A stretch of 64,000 bases of DNA from Chitinasiproducens palmae (GCF_900095735.1 NZ_FNLO01000003.1:248001-312000); one strand, 5' to 3'. Shown: positions 10,869 through 23,651, counted from the stretch's first letter. Made by a program: numbers and translations. Notes: generated by a model not told the origin, from the sequence alone.

Positions 10869-10907
10869 CGACGGGACCTGTCGGGATGCGCCGGGCCGCT
10901 GGCCGCC

Positions 10908-11564
10908 CTAGCGCATCGAATCTGCCTGCCGGACCGCGCGCGCGAACTGCGCGATCGCGTCCGGATCCTTGACGCCTTTCTGGCCCGCCCGCTCGACGCC
11001 GCTCGACACATCCACGGCGTACGGACGAACGCGGGCCAACGCGTCAGCGACGTTTCGCGCGTTTAATCCACCAGCCAAAACGACCCGAGGCCCGAGCGCG
11101 TCTGGAATACATGACCAATCGAAGGAGTGTCCGCCACCGCCGTATCCCGCGGCAGGCGCATCCAGCAGGATGCCGCGCGCCGCCGCGTAGGCGTGCGCCC
11201 ATTCTAGCAAATCGTCCGGCCGCGTCCCCGCGACGACGCGCAACGCGCGCAGCCACGGCAAGCGCACCGTGTCGGCGAGCGCCGCGCACTGCGCCGGCGT
11301 CTCGTCGCCGTGGAACTGCAGCAGGCCGAGCGGCACGCGTTCGGTGACCTCGCGGAGCTGCGCGGCGTCGGCGTTGACGAACAGGCCGACGGCGGTGACG
11401 AACGGCGGCAGGCGTTCGACCAGCGCCGCGGCCTGCGCGAGGCCAACATGGCGCGGACTCGACGGATAGAACACCAGCCCGATCGCATCGGCACCGGCGG
11501 CGACCGCGGCGTCGACGTCGGCCGGCTGGCGCAAGCCACAGATCTTGATGCGGGTGCGGCTCAT
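10908..11564 (-). CDS. trpF: Phosphoribosylanthranilate isomerase
   Basis: A 218-residue TIM-barrel enzyme carrying out the Amadori rearrangement in tryptophan synthesis. RIKICGL contains the general base Cys9, FHGDE the central barrel motif, and AVDVSSGVE the catalytic Asp and phosphate loop near the C-terminus. Its ATG (11562-11564) overlaps the TGA of truA (ATGA, translational coupling). The order truA-trpF-trpB is common in Proteobacteria. Confidence 0.95.
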   Translation of the reverse strand: MSRTRIKICGLRQPADVDAAVAAGADAIGLVFYPSSPRHVGLAQAAALVERLPPFVTAVGLFVNADAAQLREVTERVPLGLLQFHGDETPAQCAALADTVRLPWLRALRVVAGTRPDDLLEWAHAYAAARGILLDAPAAGYGGGGHSFDWSCIPDALGPRVVLAGGLNARNVADALARVRPYAVDVSSGVERAGQKGVKDPDAIAQFARAVRQADSMR

Positions 11565-12472
11565 CGCGCAGCCTCCGGATACTCGGCCGTTGCCGCGCCG
11601 CCCTCGTCCGACCGGTCGCAGCGGTCCAACGCTTCGGACGCGCCTGGCGCGGCCTGCCCGGGCAAGGCAGCCAGCGTCGGACGCGGCAGCGTGAACCTCG
11701 ACGGATAGCCGACTTCGGACAGGTAGAGGCCGTCCGGCATGAAAGTCGGCGCGGCCACGCCGCGGTCGCGCGCCGCGACGACCTGAGCCAGCCACGCCGG
11801 CTCGGCGCGGCCGCGGCCAACCGCCACCAGACAGCCGACGAGGTTGCGCACCATGTGATGCAGGAAGGCGCTTGCGCAGAAACGGAAGCGCACGAATTCG
11901 CCATGCGCGACGATGTCGATCCGATACATCGTCTTGACCGGCGACTTGGCCTGGCATTCTGACGAGCGGAACGACGAGAAGTCCTGCGTGCCGAGCAGAT
12001 GGACGGCGGCCTCGCGCATCGCCGCCACCGACAGCGGCGTATGCACCCAGCCGACGCGGCCCGCCAGCAGGGCGGGCCGGACCGGGCTGACCTGCAGCAC
12101 ATAGTCGTAGGTGCGGGCGCACGCCGAGAAGCGGGCGTGGAAATCGGCCGGTACCTCGGCCGCCCACTGCACCGCGATCGCACGGGGCAGATAGGTGTTG
12201 AGGCCTCTTACCCAGGAGAAGTCGGCACGCGACAGTGGCGTCTCGAAGTGTACGACCTGCCCCAGCGCATGCACCCCGGTATCGGTGCGGCCCGCCACCA
12301 CGGTGCGGATCGGCATCGCCGCAAAGCGCGCCAGGGCCGCCTCCAACGCATCCTGCACGGTACCGCCACCGGGCTGCGCCTGCCATCCCCGGAAGGCCGC
12401 ACCGTCATACTGGACACCCAGCGCGATCCGCCGCAGCCCGGTTGGCGCGGCGTCGCGATCTGCGTCCGACAT
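11561..12472 (-). CDS. truA: tRNA pseudouridine(38-40) synthase
   Basis: Makes pseudouridine at positions 38-40 of the tRNA anticodon arm. The catalytic aspartate is D64 in [17 protein letters not shown], and the family marks [10 protein letters not shown] and [11 protein letters not shown] are present. I chose the ATG at 12472. A TTG two codons upstream is in frame but less likely. The C-terminus has about 35 extra residues rich in Ala/Asp/Arg beyond the conserved fold (after LYLSEVGYP). It starts 2 bp after the FimV-like gene stop. Confidence 0.93.
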   Translation of the reverse strand: MSDADRDAAPTGLRRIALGVQYDGAAFRGWQAQPGGGTVQDALEAALARFAAMPIRTVVAGRTDTGVHALGQVVHFETPLSRADFSWVRGLNTYLPRAIAVQWAAEVPADFHARFSACARTYDYVLQVSPVRPALLAGRVGWVHTPLSVAAMREAAVHLLGTQDFSSFRSSECQAKSPVKTMYRIDIVAHGEFVRFRFCASAFLHHMVRNLVGCLVAVGRGRAEPAWLAQVVAARDRGVAAPTFMPDGLYLSEVGYPSRFTLPRPTLAALPGQAAPGASEALDRCDRSDEGGAATAEYPEAAR

Positions 12473-12474
12473 GA

Positions 12475-13908
12475 TCAACGCTTGCGCCGCTTCTGGCGCG
12501 GCCGTGGTGGCGCCGGACGCGCGGCCGGCTGTTGCACCGAGGCCGGAGCGGGCACGCCGAGATCGAGGTCGATGCCGGCGAATGGATCGGCAGGCTGGCG
12601 CCCGGCCGAAGCGGGCTGGGCCGAAGCGGGCTGAGCCGAGGCGGGCTGGGCCGAGGCGGGCTGCGCAGGCGGGCTGGCGGACGCGGCCGGCGCCGCCACG
12701 GCCGCATCGGCAAAATCGGCCGCCGCGCCCGGCCGCGCGACGTCGTCCGACGCACCGCCCAGATCGAGCGCATCGGCCGGCACCGCGATCGGCGGCGGAC
12801 CGTCCCCTCGGCGCGCACGGTCGCGTCGGGCATGGTCGGCGAGCGTCGCGTAGGCGTCGTCGCCATACAGGGGATCGTCCGGGTCCAGCGTCCGGCCCAG
12901 TTCCGCCGCACGGCGCCAGAGCTGGCCCTCGCCGTCGGTTTCCTCGAACAACGTGTTGGCATGGCGGCGCACGGCTGCCCGATCGCCGCGGCGCGCGTAG
13001 ATCTGCACCAGACCGAATAGTGCGCCCACGTCGCGCGGAGAACGGATCAGCTGCGCGAGCAGTGCCTCTTCCTCGCGATCGCGCGCCCCTTCCTGGCGCA
13101 CTTCGTTGAGCAGACCGATCTCACGCTCGGCCGCATCGCGCCCGGTCGGATTGGCCGGCGGCGGGCTCGCCTTGCCCGATGTCACCGTGCCGCCATTGCC
13201 GGTCGCACTGCCGGCTGCACTGCCGGCTGCACTGCCGGCCTCGGCGCGGCGCCGCGGTGCCGCGTCCTTGCGGCGCCAGACGAACAGGGTGAGCAGGATG
13301 CACGCGAGCAGGACCGACAGCCACACTGCCGAGAAACGGCTACGCCTTGGCGGCACGGTCGCAGGGGTGCTTGCCGGCGCGCCGCTGGCGACGCCGGTGG
13401 CACTGGCAACGCCGGCGCCGCTGGTCGTCTCGACGCTGGACGACGGCACCGACGCGCCCAGATTGTCGGGCACGGGTGCCGCCAGGCCCGCCTCGGGGCT
13501 CAACTGCGCGGTCATTTGACCGGTGGTCTGGGCGATCGACTCGGCGAACGACAACTCGTCCTCCGCCGCGCTCGCCGCCGCCGGCGGCGTGGCGGCGGCC
13601 GGGGCCGGCAGCACCAAGGTCGCGTCACGCCGCAGCCGATTGCGGTCGCCTCCGATGAAGGCGCCGCGGTTGTTGCGGTAGAGCGTATCGGCCAGTGCCG
13701 TCGCGCTCGTTTCGTCGGGACTGAGGGCGCGGGCGATCCGCTCCAGCGAATCGCCGCGCTTCACCGCGTACTGAGTCGCGCCATGCGCAGCCGCGACCCC
13801 GGCGCCCACCGGTGCGCCGGAGACCGCCGAGGCAGGCTGCGCCAGCACCTGGGCCGTGCTCAGCGCCAGCGCGACACCGACCGGCCAGCGACGCACGTAC
13901 GCGCGCAT
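12475..13908 (-). CDS. FimV/LysM-type membrane protein
   Basis: A 477-residue protein with an N-terminal signal/anchor ([24 protein letters not shown]), a LysM-like peptidoglycan-binding stretch ([19 protein letters not shown]) at about residues 45-90, the FimV N-terminal linker features ([18 protein letters not shown]), a transmembrane helix near 200-220 ([19 protein letters not shown]), and an acidic/Ala-rich cytoplasmic part with TPR-like spacing ([17 protein letters not shown]). FimV proteins organise polar type IV pilus and division functions. Position before truA is the conserved FimV locus. Two in-frame repeats are visible: QPASA repeated four times (15-bp units near 12600-12660) and GSAA repeats (12-bp units near 13205-13240). 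Confidence 0.8.
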   Translation of the reverse strand: MRAYVRRWPVGVALALSTAQVLAQPASAVSGAPVGAGVAAAHGATQYAVKRGDSLERIARALSPDETSATALADTLYRNNRGAFIGGDRNRLRRDATLVLPAPAAATPPAAASAAEDELSFAESIAQTTGQMTAQLSPEAGLAAPVPDNLGASVPSSSVETTSGAGVASATGVASGAPASTPATVPPRRSRFSAVWLSVLLACILLTLFVWRRKDAAPRRRAEAGSAAGSAAGSATGNGGTVTSGKASPPPANPTGRDAAEREIGLLNEVRQEGARDREEEALLAQLIRSPRDVGALFGLVQIYARRGDRAAVRRHANTLFEETDGEGQLWRRAAELGRTLDPDDPLYGDDAYATLADHARRDRARRGDGPPPIAVPADALDLGGASDDVARPGAAADFADAAVAAPAASASPPAQPASAQPASAQPASAQPASAGRQPADPFAGIDLDLGVPAPASVQQPAARPAPPRPRQKRRKR

Positions 13909-13910
13909 GC

Positions 13911-15032
13911 TCAACGCTCGAGGAGAATGCGCAGCATGCGGCGCAGCGGCTCGGCCGCACCCCACAGCAGCTGGTCGCCGACGGTGAACGCCGACAGGTA
14001 GTCGCCACCCATCGCCAGCTTGCGCAGGCGACCGACCGGCACGCCAAGCGTGCCGGTGACGTGCGTCGGCGTCAGACGGGCGATGGTGTCCTCGCGCCGG
14101 TTCGGCACCACTTCGACCCAATCGTTGGCGGCCGCCAGGATGCCTTCGATCTCGTCAAGCGGCACGTCGCGCCGCAGCTTGATCGTCAAGGCCTGCGAAT
14201 GGCAGCGCATCGCACCGATGCGCACGCACAGCCCGTCGACCGGGATCGAACCCGGCTCGCCGGCGATCTGGCCTAGGATCTTGTTGGTCTCGACCCCGCC
14301 CTTCCATTCTTCCTTCGACATGCCGTTGCCGAGATCCTTGTCGATCCACGGAATCAACGCGCCGGCGAGCGGCGTGCCGAAATGCGCGACCGGCATGGCC
14401 TCGGCGCGCATCGTCTCGGTCACCTGCCGGTCGATGGCCAGGATGGCCGACGCGGGATCGGCCAGTTCGGCGGCGACCGAACCGTGCAGCGTGCCCATCT
14501 GCGCCAGCAGCTCGCGCATGTTCTGCGCGCCGGCGCCCGACGCCGCCTGATAGGTCATCGCGGTCATCCACTCGACCAGGCCGTGCTCGAACAGGCCGCC
14601 GAGGGCCATCAGCATCAGGCTGACCGTGCAGTTGCCGCCGATGAAGTCCTTCACGCCGGCGCCGAGCGCGCGGTCGATCACCGCGCGGTTGACCGGATCC
14701 AGGATGATGACCGCGTCCTGTTCCATCCGCCGCGTCGACGCCGCGTCGATCCAGTAGCCGTTCCAGCCCGCCGCGCGCAGCTTCGGATACACGTCGCTGG
14801 TGTAATCGCCGCCCTGGCAGGTGATGATCGCGTCGCAGCGCTTCAGCGCGTCGATGTCGGTGGCGTCGTACAGCTTGGTCTCGTTTTTCGCGAACGACGG
14901 CGCAGCGCCGCCCGCGTTGCTGGTGCTAAAGAAGATCGGCTCGATGAGCGCGAAATCCCCCTCTTCCTGCATCCGTTGCATCAGGACGGAACCCACCATC
15001 CCGCGCCAGCCGACCAGCCCTACCGTCTTCAT
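13911..15032 (-). CDS. asd: Aspartate-semialdehyde dehydrogenase
   Basis: A 373-residue NADP enzyme reducing aspartyl phosphate, the branch point for lysine, threonine, methionine and diaminopimelate. The Rossmann motif [11 protein letters not shown] opens the protein, and the nucleophile is C135 in [10 protein letters not shown], the same position as in the E. coli enzyme. A stretch with the catalytic His is present later ([14 protein letters not shown]). The start at 15032 (MKTVGLVGW) is preferred over longer in-frame codons. It lies between leuB and the FimV gene, 2 bp from the latter. Confidence 0.96.
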   Translation of the reverse strand: MKTVGLVGWRGMVGSVLMQRMQEEGDFALIEPIFFSTSNAGGAAPSFAKNETKLYDATDIDALKRCDAIITCQGGDYTSDVYPKLRAAGWNGYWIDAASTRRMEQDAVIILDPVNRAVIDRALGAGVKDFIGGNCTVSLMLMALGGLFEHGLVEWMTAMTYQAASGAGAQNMRELLAQMGTLHGSVAAELADPASAILAIDRQVTETMRAEAMPVAHFGTPLAGALIPWIDKDLGNGMSKEEWKGGVETNKILGQIAGEPGSIPVDGLCVRIGAMRCHSQALTIKLRRDVPLDEIEGILAAANDWVEVVPNRREDTIARLTPTHVTGTLGVPVGRLRKLAMGGDYLSAFTVGDQLLWGAAEPLRRMLRILLER

Positions 15033-15269
15033 CGTGCCACCGTTGTATGTACTGTCAAAAGAATGCGGCGCGAGGCCGTGCTGCGCCCCCCCACGTGTTG
15101 CCGGGCGGCGGAACATCGCTCCGTCGCCCGGCGGTCCTGCCATTCTGCCTCACAGCCGGCGTCGGCCGCGTGCGCGGCCGTCAACCGACGCGAGCGTCGC
15201 TTGGCGGCCCGACAGCCGGCCTGCCCGGCGAGTGCCGGGCGCCCGGCACCGCTACTCCCGGGCACTGTC

Positions 15270-16343
15270 TCATCCACGCAACGCCGCGACCACTGCATCG
15301 CCCATCTCGCGCGTGCCGACGCTCGCCTTGCCCGCCTCGGCGATGTCCGCGGTGCGCAGCCCATCGGCCAACACACGCTCGACGGCGGCCTCGATGCGAC
15401 CGGCGAGGTCGTTCCGCCCGAAACTGTAACGCAACATCATCGCGGCGGACAGGATCGTCGCCAGCGGATTGGCCAAGCCCTTGCCGGCGATGTCGGGGGC
15501 CGAACCGTGCGACGGCTCGTAGAGGCCCTGCTTGCGGTCATTCAGCGACGCCGACGGCAGCATGCCGATCGAACCGGTCAGCATCGATGCCTGATCCGAC
15601 AGGATGTCGCCGAAAAGGTTGCCGGTGACGACCACGTCGAACGACTTCGGCGCGCGCACCAGCTGCATCGCGGCATTGTCGACGTACATATGCGAGAGCT
15701 CGACGTCCGGATAATCCTTGGACACCTCGATCATCACCTCGCGCCACAGCTGCGAGGTTTCCAGCACGTTCGACTTGTCGACGCTGGTTACCCGGCGCTG
15801 GCGCTGGCGCGCCGCCTCGAACGCCACGCGTCCGATGCGACGCACTTCCGGCTCGCTGTAGCGCATCGTGTCGAAACCTTCGCGCGCGCCCTTGAACGGA
15901 CCGTCCTCGACTTCGCGCAGGCCGCGCGGCTGGCCGAAGTACACGTCGCCGTTCAGCTCGCGCACGATCAGGATGTCGAGACCCGAGACCACCTCGGGTT
16001 TCAGCGTCGAGGCATCGGCCAGTTGCGGGTACAGGATGGCCGGCCGGAAGTTGGCGAACAGACCCAGCTCGCGGCGCAGGCCGAGAATCGCCTGCTCCGG
16101 GCGCAGGCGCCGCTCCAGGGCGTCGTACTTCCAGTCGCCAACCGCGCCGAACAGGATCGCGTCGGACTCGCGCGCCAGCGACAGCGTCTCCGGCGGCAGC
16201 GGGTGGCCGTGCGCATCGTAGGCGGCCCCGCCCACCTTCGCCTCGCTCAGCTCGAAGCGTTCACCGAGTGCGTTCAATACCTTGACCGCTTCGGCGACGA
16301 TCTCCGGGCCGATGCCATCACCGGCGAGCACTGCAATCTTCAT
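15270..16343 (-). CDS. leuB: 3-isopropylmalate dehydrogenase
   Basis: A 357-residue NAD-dependent decarboxylating dehydrogenase of leucine synthesis. Family marks are [11 protein letters not shown] at the start, [12 protein letters not shown] (substrate arginines), [15 protein letters not shown], and the metal/NAD region [11 protein letters not shown] with [14 protein letters not shown]. The start at 16343 is [10 protein letters not shown]. It is downstream of leuD in a leuC-leuD-leuB order. Confidence 0.97.
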   Translation of the reverse strand: MKIAVLAGDGIGPEIVAEAVKVLNALGERFELSEAKVGGAAYDAHGHPLPPETLSLARESDAILFGAVGDWKYDALERRLRPEQAILGLRRELGLFANFRPAILYPQLADASTLKPEVVSGLDILIVRELNGDVYFGQPRGLREVEDGPFKGAREGFDTMRYSEPEVRRIGRVAFEAARQRQRRVTSVDKSNVLETSQLWREVMIEVSKDYPDVELSHMYVDNAAMQLVRAPKSFDVVVTGNLFGDILSDQASMLTGSIGMLPSASLNDRKQGLYEPSHGSAPDIAGKGLANPLATILSAAMMLRYSFGRNDLAGRIEAAVERVLADGLRTADIAEAGKASVGTREMGDAVVAALRG

Positions 16344-16421
16344 GTCCGTCTCTCCCATTCTCGTTTGAACGGCCGCGCCGCGCCGCCCCTGATGTACGCG
16401 CTCCCGCCCGACGCCGGCGCC

Positions 16422-17072
16422 TCAGCCGGGCAGCCGATGCGCAAGCCACGGCTGGCGCGCCAGACGCTCGGCCTCGAATGCGCGGATTTCGTCCGAATGC
16501 CGCAGCGTCAGGCCGATATCGTCGAAGCCGTTGAGCAGGCAGAACTTGCGGAACGCCGTGATCTCGAACGGGAACGCATCGCCGCCCGGCGTGCGGACCA
16601 GTTGCGCTTCGAGGTCGATCACCAGGCGATAGCCGACCGTCGCGTGGGTCTCGTCGAACAGCCGGCCGACGGTGCGCGCATCGAGCACGACCGGCAACAA
16701 GCCGTTCTTGAAGCTGTTGTTGAAGAAAATGTCGGCAAAGCTCGGCGCGATCACCGCGCGGAAGCCGTACTGGGTGAGTGCCCACGGGGCGTGCTCGCGC
16801 GAACTGCCGCAGCCGAAGTTCTCGCGCGCCAGCAGGATCGTGCCGCCCTGATAGCGCGGCTGGTTCAGCACGAAGTCCTTGTTCAGCGGTCGCCCGCTGT
16901 TGTCAGCATCCGGCTGCCCGACATCGAGGTAGCGCCATTCGTCGAACAGGTTCGGACCGAAGCCGGTCCGGCGGATCGATTTCAGGAACTGCTTCGGAAT
17001 GATCGCGTCGGTATCGACGTTGGCGCGATCCAGCGGCACCACCAGGCCGTTTTCGACAGTGAATTTGTCCAT
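16422..17072 (-). CDS. leuD: 3-isopropylmalate dehydratase small subunit
   Basis: A 216-residue swivel domain subunit that pairs with LeuC to isomerise 2- to 3-isopropylmalate. [12 protein letters not shown] and the substrate-binding loop [15 protein letters not shown] are intact. It starts 20 bp after leuC. In several Burkholderia genomes a small entericidin-like lipoprotein gene is found between leuC and leuD. No room for one exists here. Confidence 0.96.
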   Translation of the reverse strand: MDKFTVENGLVVPLDRANVDTDAIIPKQFLKSIRRTGFGPNLFDEWRYLDVGQPDADNSGRPLNKDFVLNQPRYQGGTILLARENFGCGSSREHAPWALTQYGFRAVIAPSFADIFFNNSFKNGLLPVVLDARTVGRLFDETHATVGYRLVIDLEAQLVRTPGGDAFPFEITAFRKFCLLNGFDDIGLTLRHSDEIRAFEAERLARQPWLAHRLPG

Positions 17073-17091
17073 TGTCCTGCTCCTCGTTGGT

Positions 17092-18501
<1,410 letters not shown>

Positions 18502-18636
18502 TTTGGATATATGTAAGAGACAAGCCATACCGCGGGGGGAGCGGCGATTATGCCACGTCGGGAACGGCGTTCCGCCCGGCGGGCCCGCCGCATGCCCACC
18601 GTTTGGAGATGTCTGCCGTCGTGGCTTTCGACGGGC

Positions 18637-18668
18637 AAAAAAAAGCGGTCAGCCGCTGGGCTGACCGC
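18637..18668 (-). terminator. Rho-independent terminator of the sdh-gltA transcript
   Basis: A 9-bp perfect stem (18645-18653 with 18660-18668, GCGGTCAGC/GCTGACCGC) with a 6-nt loop, followed on the minus strand by a run of eight T (18637-18644). It lies about 65 bp after the gltA stop. Confidence 0.85.
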
Positions 18669-18733
18669 CGGTCAGGTTGGAACCCGAGTCCGTCGGCCGC
18701 CCCCAGGCAACCGACGCTCGGTCTACCTGTCGA

Positions 18734-20059
18734 TCAACGCTGGTCGATCGGTTTCACTTCACGGCGGGTTTCGCCGATGAATAGCTGACGCGGACGACCG
18801 ATCTTCTGCTCGGGATCGGCAATCATCTCGTTCCATTGCGCGATCCAGCCGACCGTACGGGCCATCGCGAAGATGCAGGTGAACATCGACGTCGGGATGC
18901 CGAGCGCACGCTGCACGATACCCGAATAGAAATCGACGTTCGGGTACAGCTTGCGCGAAACGAAGTATTCGTCTTCGAGCGCGATCTTTTCGAGTTCCAT
19001 CGCCAGCTTGAACAGCGGGTCATCGTGCAGGCCCAGCTCGTTCAGCACCTCGTGGCACGTCTCGCGCATCAACTTGGCGCGCGGGTCGTAGTTCTTGTAC
19101 ACGCGGTGGCCGAAGCCCATCAGCTTGACGCCCGAATTCTTGTCCTTCACCTGCTTGATGAATTCGGGAATGCGATCCGGCGTACCGATTTCTTCCAGCA
19201 TGTTCAGCGCGGCTTCGTTCGCGCCGCCGTGCGCCGGACCCCACAGACAGGCGATGCCCGCGGCGATACAGGCGAACGGGTTGGCGCCGGAAGAGCCGGC
19301 CAGACGCACCGTCGAGGTCGACGCGTTCTGTTCGTGATCGGCGTGCAGGATCAGGATGCGATCGAGCGCGCGCACCAGTACGTCGTTGACCGCGTACTCC
19401 TCGCACGGGTTCGCGAACATCATGCGCAGGAAGTTCGCCGAGTACGACAGGTCGTTGCGCGGGTACACGAACGGCTGGCCGATCGTGTACTTGTACGCCA
19501 TCGCGACCAGCGTCGGCAGCTTGGCGATCAGGCGGATCGCCGAGACTTCGCGGTGACGCGGGTCGTTGATGTTCAGCGAGTCGTGATAGAACGCCGACAG
19601 CGCGCCGACCGAACCGGTCAGCACGGCCATCGGGTGCGCGTCGCGCCGGAAGCCACGGAAGAAGAAATTCATCTGCTCGTGGACCATCGTATGGCGGGTG
19701 ATGGTCTCGACGAATTCGGTCTTCTGCGACGCGTTCGGCAGCTCGCCCTTCAGCAGCAGGTAGGCAGTCTCGAGGAAGTCGGCGTTTTGCGCGAGGTCGT
19801 CGATCGGATAGCCGCGATACAGCAGCTCGCCCTTGTCGCCGTCGATGTAGGTGATCTCGGAATTGCACGCCGCCGTCGACATGAAGCCCGGGTCGTAGGT
19901 GAAGCGTCCGGTCTGGCCGTACAGCTTGCGGATGTCGATCACCTCGGGGCCGATGGTTCCCCCGTAGATCGGCAGGTCGACGCTCGGCGAGCCATCGCTG
20001 AACGACAGCGTGGCCTTGCCCTTGTCAGCGGGCTTGCCCTTTTCAACGGTTGAAGTCAT
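18734..20059 (-). CDS. gltA: Citrate synthase
   Basis: A 441-residue type II (hexameric, NADH-sensitive family) citrate synthase for entry of acetyl-CoA into the TCA cycle. Catalytic elements are the His in [15 protein letters not shown], the His in [11 protein letters not shown] and the Asp in [10 protein letters not shown]-terminal beta-rich region [13 protein letters not shown] is typical of the type. Start 20059 has a good ribosome site (AGAGGGAG). It is the last gene of the sdhCDAB-sdhE-gltA operon, ending in a strong terminator. Confidence 0.97.
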   Translation of the reverse strand: MTSTVEKGKPADKGKATLSFSDGSPSVDLPIYGGTIGPEVIDIRKLYGQTGRFTYDPGFMSTAACNSEITYIDGDKGELLYRGYPIDDLAQNADFLETAYLLLKGELPNASQKTEFVETITRHTMVHEQMNFFFRGFRRDAHPMAVLTGSVGALSAFYHDSLNINDPRHREVSAIRLIAKLPTLVAMAYKYTIGQPFVYPRNDLSYSANFLRMMFANPCEEYAVNDVLVRALDRILILHADHEQNASTSTVRLAGSSGANPFACIAAGIACLWGPAHGGANEAALNMLEEIGTPDRIPEFIKQVKDKNSGVKLMGFGHRVYKNYDPRAKLMRETCHEVLNELGLHDDPLFKLAMELEKIALEDEYFVSRKLYPNVDFYSGIVQRALGIPTSMFTCIFAMARTVGWIAQWNEMIADPEQKIGRPRQLFIGETRREVKPIDQR

Positions 20060-20087
20060 AAGCTCCCTCTTCTCGAAGTATGAATCG

Positions 20088-20360
20088 TTAAACGGAACGC
20101 AACATCGACAGCACCCGCGCGACAGCCGGCGTGTCCAGCGCGCCTTGCGGCTCGGTGCGCGCAAGGAACAGGTCCATCAGGTCGTTGTCGGACAGGTCGA
20201 GCAGCGCGGTCAAGGCGCCGACGTCCTCGTCGGTCAGCGTCGCTTCGTGACGCTCGAAGAACCGCTGCAGCAGCAGGTCGTTTTCGAGCAGGCCACGACG
20301 CGCCCGCCATCGCAGGCGGGCGCGTCGGGCCGGGTCGGACTGGTGGGTCGCTTCGCTCAC
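20088..20360 (-). CDS. sdhE: FAD assembly factor SdhE
   Basis: A 90-residue protein that promotes covalent FAD attachment to SdhA. The RG-x-x-E signature is visible in [17 protein letters not shown] (about residues 18-35). Position directly between sdhB and gltA, at spacings of 7 and 28 bp, supports the call. Confidence 0.93.
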   Translation of the reverse strand: MSEATHQSDPARRARLRWRARRGLLENDLLLQRFFERHEATLTDEDVGALTALLDLSDNDLMDLFLARTEPQGALDTPAVARVLSMLRSV

Positions 20361-20367
20361 GACGCGC

Positions 20368-21072
20368 TCAGATGGCCCGACGCACGATCATTTCGCGGAT
20401 CTTGCCGATCGCCTTGGTCGGGTTCAGCCCCTTCGGGCAAACGTCGACGCAGTTCATGATCGTATGGCAACGGAACAGCCGATACGGGTCTTCCAGGTTG
20501 TCGAGCCGTTCGCTGGTCGCTTCGTCGCGGCTGTCCGCGATGAAGCGGTACGCCTGCAGCAGACCGGCCGGGCCGACGAACTTGTCCGGGTTCCACCAGA
20601 AGCTCGGGCACGCGGTCGAGCAGCACGAGCACAGGATGCACTCGTACAGTCCGTCGAGCTCGTCGCGCTCCTCCGGCGACTGCAGCCGTTCCTTTTCGGG
20701 CGGCGGCGTATCGTTGATCAGGTACGGCTTGATCGAATGATACTGGTTGAAGAAGTGCGTCATGTCGACGATCAGGTCGCGCACCACCGGCAGGCCCGGC
20801 AGCGGGCGCAGCACGATCTTCTCGGGCAGGTCGTTCAGGTTGGTCAGACATGCCAGGCCGTTGCGGCCGTTGATGTTCATCGCGTCCGAACCGCACACGC
20901 CTTCGCGGCACGAGCGACGGAAACCGATCGACTCGTCGAGCGCCTTGAGCTTGACCAGCGCGTCGAGCAGCATGCGCTCGCCCGGACCGATGTCCAGTTC
21001 GTAGCGCTTCATGTACGGCGCCGCGTCCTTGTCCGGATCGTAGCGGTAAACCTCGAAAATACGTTTGCTCAT
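20368..21072 (-). CDS. sdhB: Succinate dehydrogenase iron-sulfur subunit
   Basis: A 234-residue electron-transfer subunit of complex II. The [2Fe-2S] ligands are in SCREGVCGSDAMN, and the [4Fe-4S]/[3Fe-4S] ligands in CILCSCCSTACPSFWWN and CVDVCPKGLNP. It passes electrons from SdhA FAD to the SdhCD quinone site. It follows sdhA by 18 bp. Confidence 0.97.
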   Translation of the reverse strand: MSKRIFEVYRYDPDKDAAPYMKRYELDIGPGERMLLDALVKLKALDESIGFRRSCREGVCGSDAMNINGRNGLACLTNLNDLPEKIVLRPLPGLPVVRDLIVDMTHFFNQYHSIKPYLINDTPPPEKERLQSPEERDELDGLYECILCSCCSTACPSFWWNPDKFVGPAGLLQAYRFIADSRDEATSERLDNLEDPYRLFRCHTIMNCVDVCPKGLNPTKAIGKIREMIVRRAI

Positions 21073-21090
21073 GATCTTTTCCAGTAGACG

Positions 21091-22866
21091 TCAGAAGGTA
21101 CGCGCCTTCGGTGGCACCGATTCGACACTCAGCGGCTTCAGGTTCACCGATTTGTAGTCGAGGCGGTTGCCCTCGCTGTAGAACAGGCTGTGGCGCAGCC
21201 AGTTGACGTCGTCGCGTTCCTCGTAGTCGCGATGAGCGTGCGCGCCGCGCGATTCCTTGCGGGCCTCCGCAGCAATCATCGTCGCCTTGGCGACCTCGAC
21301 CAGGTTGGCCACTTCCAGCGCCTCGACCCGGGCCGTGTTGAACACCTTCGACTTGTCCTTCAGATGGATGTTGTCGGCACGCTGCACGACTTCCTTGATC
21401 TTCGAGACGCCTTCGGCCATCAGTTCCGAGGTACGGAACACGCCGGCATGCTTCTGCATCGTCGCGCGGATGTCGTTGGCCACGTCCTGGCAATATTCGC
21501 CCGAGGTGGTCGCTTCCAGGCGCGCCAGACGCGACAGCGTGAAGTCGGCGGCATCGGCCGGCAGGTCCTTGTGACCGCCCAGCGACTCGATGTGCTTGAC
21601 GATGTGATTGCCGGCCGCGCGGCCGAACACCACCAGATCGAGCAGCGAATTCGTGCCCAGGCGGTTCGCGCCGTGCACCGACACGCACGAGCATTCGCCG
21701 ACCGCGTAGAAACCGTGCACCGGCGCGCTCGGATCGCCGTTCTTGCCGACCACCTGGCCGTGCATATTGGTCGGAATGCCACCCATCTGGTAGTGGATGG
21801 TCGGCACGACCGGAATCGGTTCCTTGATGCAGTCGACGTTCGCGAACTTCAGCGCGATTTCGCGGATCGACGGCAGCCGCTTCATGATCGTGTCCGCGCC
21901 GATGTGCGACAGGTCGAGCAGCACGTAGTCCTTGTTCGGACCGCAGCCGCGCCCTTCCTTGATTTCCTGGTCCATCGAACGCGACACGAAGTCCCGCGGC
22001 GCCAGATCCTTCAGCGTCGGCGCGTAGCGCTCCATGAAACGTTCGCCGTCGGCGTTGCGCAGGATGCCGCCCTCGCCTCGCACGCCCTCTGTGATCAGCA
22101 CGCCCGCGCCGGCCACGCCGGTCGGGTGGAACTGCCAGAATTCCATGTCCTGCAACGGAATGCCTGCGCGCGCCGCCATGCCCAACCCGTCGCCGGTGTT
22201 GATGAAGGCATTGGTCGACGCCGCGTAGATCCGGCCGGCACCGCCGGTCGCGAACAGCGTGCATTTGCCCTCGAGGATGTAGACGTCGCCCGTCTCCATC
22301 TCGAGCGCGGTCACGCCCAGCACGTCGCCTTCGGCGTCGCGGATCAGGTCCAGCGCCATCCACTCGACGAAGAAGTGCGTCTTGGCCTGCACGTTCTGCT
22401 GATACAGCGTGTGCAGCAATGCGTGGCCGGTCCGGTCGGCCGCCGCGCAGGCGCGCTGCACCGGCTTTTCGCCGTAGTTCGCGGTATGGCCGCCGAACGG
22501 GCGCTGGTAGATCGTGCCGTCAGCGTTGCGGTCGAACGGCATGCCGAAGTGCTCGAGCTCGTAGACGGCGTTCGGCGCTTCGCGACACATGAATTCGATC
22601 GCGTCCTGGTCGCCGAGCCAGTCGGAACCCTTGATCGTGTCGTAGAAGTGGTAGTGCCAGTTGTCTTCGCTCATGTTGCCGAGCGAGGCGCCGATGCCGC
22701 CCTGTGCGGCGACGGTGTGCGAGCGCGTCGGGAACACCTTGGAGAGCACGCAGACGGAGAGTCCGGCGCGGGCCAGCTGCAGCGACGCGCGCAGCCCCGA
22801 GCCGCCGCCGCCGACGATGACCACGTCGAACTTGCGACGCGGCAGGGAATGCTTGATGACGGCCAT
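21091..22866 (-). CDS. sdhA: Succinate dehydrogenase flavoprotein subunit
   Basis: A 591-residue catalytic subunit oxidising succinate to fumarate. The N-terminal FAD fold VVIVGGGGSGLRASLQLA, the flavinylation histidine region SHTVAAQGGIGASLGN, and the active-site stretch HPTGVAGAGVLITEGVRGEGG are present. The C-terminal SerAlaPro-type end is replaced by VPPKARTF. Start 22866 (MAVIKHSLPRRKFD) is chosen over a longer frame that begins inside sdhD. Confidence 0.97.
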   Translation of the reverse strand: MAVIKHSLPRRKFDVVIVGGGGSGLRASLQLARAGLSVCVLSKVFPTRSHTVAAQGGIGASLGNMSEDNWHYHFYDTIKGSDWLGDQDAIEFMCREAPNAVYELEHFGMPFDRNADGTIYQRPFGGHTANYGEKPVQRACAAADRTGHALLHTLYQQNVQAKTHFFVEWMALDLIRDAEGDVLGVTALEMETGDVYILEGKCTLFATGGAGRIYAASTNAFINTGDGLGMAARAGIPLQDMEFWQFHPTGVAGAGVLITEGVRGEGGILRNADGERFMERYAPTLKDLAPRDFVSRSMDQEIKEGRGCGPNKDYVLLDLSHIGADTIMKRLPSIREIALKFANVDCIKEPIPVVPTIHYQMGGIPTNMHGQVVGKNGDPSAPVHGFYAVGECSCVSVHGANRLGTNSLLDLVVFGRAAGNHIVKHIESLGGHKDLPADAADFTLSRLARLEATTSGEYCQDVANDIRATMQKHAGVFRTSELMAEGVSKIKEVVQRADNIHLKDKSKVFNTARVEALEVANLVEVAKATMIAAEARKESRGAHAHRDYEERDDVNWLRHSLFYSEGNRLDYKSVNLKPLSVESVPPKARTF

Positions 22867-22870
22867 GCTA

Positions 22871-23239
22871 TTAAACTCTCCAGAGAATCTGTGCGGCGTA
22901 GCCCGCGGCGGCAACCAGCCAGAGGATGGTCGCGACGTGCAGCGCAAGGCGAAGACCGGCAACCTTGACGTAGTCCATCCAGATGTCGCGCACGCCGACC
23001 CAGGCGTGGTAGAACAACGAGAGGAGCGTGACGAAGGTCAGCAGCTTCATCCACTGGTGGGCGAAGATCGACGCCCAGCCGACATAGGAGAAGTTCTGCG
23101 CGGCGAAGAACCAGCCGAGCAGCACCAGCGTGAACACCACCATGACCACGGCGGTGACGCGTTGCACGACCCACTCGCGCCAGCCGTAGTGTGCGCCGAC
23201 GACGCGGCGATGCATTCCGATATTGTTTTTGGCGGCCAT
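22871..23239 (-). CDS. sdhD: Succinate dehydrogenase membrane anchor subunit D
   Basis: A 122-residue protein with three membrane segments (about residues 25-47, 60-82 and 92-115). The motif FYHAWVGVRDIWMDYVK is the conserved SdhD quinone/heme region. It lies 1 bp from sdhC and 4 bp from sdhA. Confidence 0.95.
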   Translation of the reverse strand: MAAKNNIGMHRRVVGAHYGWREWVVQRVTAVVMVVFTLVLLGWFFAAQNFSYVGWASIFAHQWMKLLTFVTLLSLFYHAWVGVRDIWMDYVKVAGLRLALHVATILWLVAAAGYAAQILWRV

Positions 23240-23240
23240 C

Positions 23241-23651
23241 TCAGAACACCCCGAACAGTTTGAGCGCGATCACCAGCGTGATCAGCGTCGAGACCACGAG
23301 CACGGTCAGGGCGGTCTGTCTGCCGCCTTCCTTGTTGACCATGCGATGGGTGTCGAGCAGCAGGAAGCGGATGCCGGCGCAGGCATGGAAAGTGTATGCC
23401 CAGGCCAGTACCAGAATCACCAGCTTGACGAACGGATGGGCGAAGAAGCCCTTGAGCGCGGCGAAGCTCAGCTCCGAGGTCAGGCTCTGTTCGAACAGAT
23501 AGAGCGTGAAAGGCAGCAGCAGCACGAGCAAAGCGCCGCTGACCCGATGGAGAATCGACACTTTCCCCGCAGGCGGCAGGCGGTAGCCCCCCAACTGCGC
23601 TATACCGATGTTCCTGAACTCAGGTCTCGGTTTCTTCACTGCCTCAGCCAT
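23241..23651 (-). CDS. sdhC: Succinate dehydrogenase cytochrome b556 subunit
   Basis: A 136-residue membrane subunit with three helices. The family signature RPLSPHLQ-like start is replaced by RPEFRNIGIAQLGGYRLPP, then KVSILHRVSGALL, and the heme-ligand region TFHACAGIRFLLLDTH is visible near residue 91. First gene of the sdh operon. Confidence 0.94.
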   Translation of the reverse strand: MAEAVKKPRPEFRNIGIAQLGGYRLPPAGKVSILHRVSGALLVLLLPFTLYLFEQSLTSELSFAALKGFFAHPFVKLVILVLAWAYTFHACAGIRFLLLDTHRMVNKEGGRQTALTVLVVSTLITLVIALKLFGVF